A DNA stretch of 49,927 nt from an uncultured bacterium (GTDB taxonomy: Bacteria > Bacillota > Clostridia > Oscillospirales > Oscillospiraceae): positions 1 to 49,927 of the forward strand of contig CAMTMC010000016.1 of NCBI GenBank assembly GCA_947073515.1, read 5' to 3'. Positions 49,389 through 49,927 of this stretch are shown here, in pieces (within the stretch, counting starts at the first letter, position 1; each line of letters opens with the position of its first letter). Made by a program: the position numbers and the translations under genes. The notes below the pieces were generated by a model. The model was given only the letters and a program-made list of their open reading frames with translations, had not been told where the DNA came from and searched no databases.

Positions 49389-49420
49389 TTGACTTTTTGC
49401 CGCTACAAGTATAGTATGTA
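49389..49420 (+). promoter_or_regulatory. Promoter and candidate BlaI operator
   Basis: TTGACT (49389-49394), 17 bp, TAGTAT (49412-49417). TACA (49404-49407) and TGTA (49417-49420) form a dyad over the -10, similar to BlaI/MecI sites, suggesting autorepression. Confidence 0.6.
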
Positions 49421-49458
49421 CTTGGAACTACATTTGAAATAGATTGGAGTCTTGTACC

Positions 49459-49833
49459 ATGAACATGAAACGGCTGCCCGACGCGGAACTTGAGGTCATG
49501 AAGGCCCTGTGGGCCTCCGGCCCGGACACCCTCCGCTCCGCCCTGGAGGAGGACCTGGAACCCTTCCACTGGGCGATCACCACCATCAACACCTACCTGA
49601 CCCGGCTGGCGGACAAGGGGTTTGTCCACATCCGCCGGGAGGGCCGCAGCAACCGGTACACCCCCCTGGTCAGCCGGGAGGAGTACCAGGCCTTTGACAG
49701 CCGGGCGGTGCTGGACAGGCTGTACGGCTCCCCCCGGAACTTCCTGGCCGCCCTGGCCCAAGACGGGCTTGGCCGGGACGAGCTGGCGGAGCTCCAGGAC
49801 CTGCTGGACCAGCTGAGCGGCGGGCGGGAATGA
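49459..49833 (+). CDS. BlaI/MecI/CopY family transcriptional repressor
   Basis: 124 residues: LPDAELEVMKALWASGPDTL (start of the winged helix), TTINTYLTRLADKGFVHIRREGRSNRYTPLVSREEY (recognition helix and wing), and a C-terminal dimerisation part (LAALAQDGLGRDELAELQDLL). The family represses beta-lactam resistance or cell-wall stress genes and is cleaved by a BlaR1-type protease, which appears to be encoded directly downstream. ATG 49459 is 9 nt after GGAG. Confidence 0.93.
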   Translation: MNMKRLPDAELEVMKALWASGPDTLRSALEEDLEPFHWAITTINTYLTRLADKGFVHIRREGRSNRYTPLVSREEYQAFDSRAVLDRLYGSPRNFLAALAQDGLGRDELAELQDLLDQLSGGRE

Positions 49834-49927
49834 GCCAGTTTCTGTCCACCCTGGGCGGCCTGGCCCTGGGGGGCTGCGCCGGCATCCTGCTGCTGGCCCT
49901 GGCGGGCCGCTCCACCCGGACCCGGTG
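49830..49927 (+). CDS. BlaR1/MecR1-like M56 sensor protease, 5' part only
   Basis: The ATG overlaps the blaI stop (ATGA). The visible 32 residues (SQFLSTLGGLALGGCAGILL, then LALAGRSTRTR) are a first transmembrane helix followed by a basic loop, as in M56 membrane proteases. The gene runs off the window; identity rests mainly on its coupling to blaI. Confidence 0.65.
   Translation, partial: MSQFLSTLGGLALGGCAGILLLALAGRSTRTR

Overview
The window is a GC-rich, densely coded stretch of a Bacillota chromosome, most likely an anaerobic gut member of the Oscillospiraceae/Flavonifractor group. This assignment is inferred from gene content and style, not from a marker gene. Supporting points are the run DUF512 radical SAM-der-plsY-gpsA, the spore-type SpoIID/peptidoglycan-binding cluster, the DUF5711-cvpA pair, rubrerythrin (an anaerobe's peroxide defence), many purely consensus sigma-A promoters with 16-17 bp spacers, and strong AGGAGG ribosome binding sites. 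No rRNA, tRNA or CRISPR array was seen.

Layout. 1-5.8 kb: MATE exporter, a MerR regulator divergent from an MFS exporter, two small proteins, a tocopherol-cyclase-like protein and a glycerophosphodiester phosphodiesterase. 5.9-9.3 kb (minus): a probably late-sporulation operon (SpoIID-like and peptidoglycan-binding proteins), then a YitT membrane protein. 9.4-16 kb (plus): housekeeping run DUF512 radical SAM, der, plsY, gpsA, alaX, tmk. 16-21.5 kb: flavoredoxin/HxlR divergent pair, an EI/HPr pair, a secreted copper-amine-oxidase-N protein and a DivIVA-like coiled coil. 21.6-31 kb (plus): methyltransferase, ecfA1-ecfA2-ecfT transporter energising module, a small XRE insertion next to a frameshifted gene, truA, DUF5711, cvpA and a ClpC-like unfoldase. 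31-41.7 kb: rubrerythrin, purA, an S41 protease with SLH repeat, two COG0523 GTPases, glutaminase, a radical SAM/DUF4130 DNA-repair pair and nrdR. 41.7-49.9 kb: gluQRS, zincin, ankyrin pseudogene, U32 peptidase, mltG, a Cys/Gly repeat protein, DJ-1, TagA and the start of a blaI-blaR1 pair.

The unusual content is in repeats that sit exactly on gene boundaries. (1) Two copies (43044-43473 and 44268-44698, inverted to each other) of a structured ~430 bp element flank the ankyrin pseudogene. Each lies between ~50 bp direct duplications of the neighbouring gene's edge. Removing each element plus one duplicate rebuilds a tight U32-ankyrin-zincin operon. (2) A 544 bp element (37378-37921) has ~143 bp terminal inverted repeats. 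Each repeat carries its own consensus promoter and terminator for a ~90 nt RNA, and between them a third promoter drives a 27-residue hydrophobic/basic peptide whose ribosome binding site is buried in a hairpin. It looks like a type I toxin-antitoxin-like cassette carried in a MITE-like shell. (3) A dispersed short palindrome (TAGGGGCGGAT...ATCCGCCCC) supplies the TAG stop codon of at least four genes.

All identifications come from reading the sequence and from recalled family features. No database search was run.
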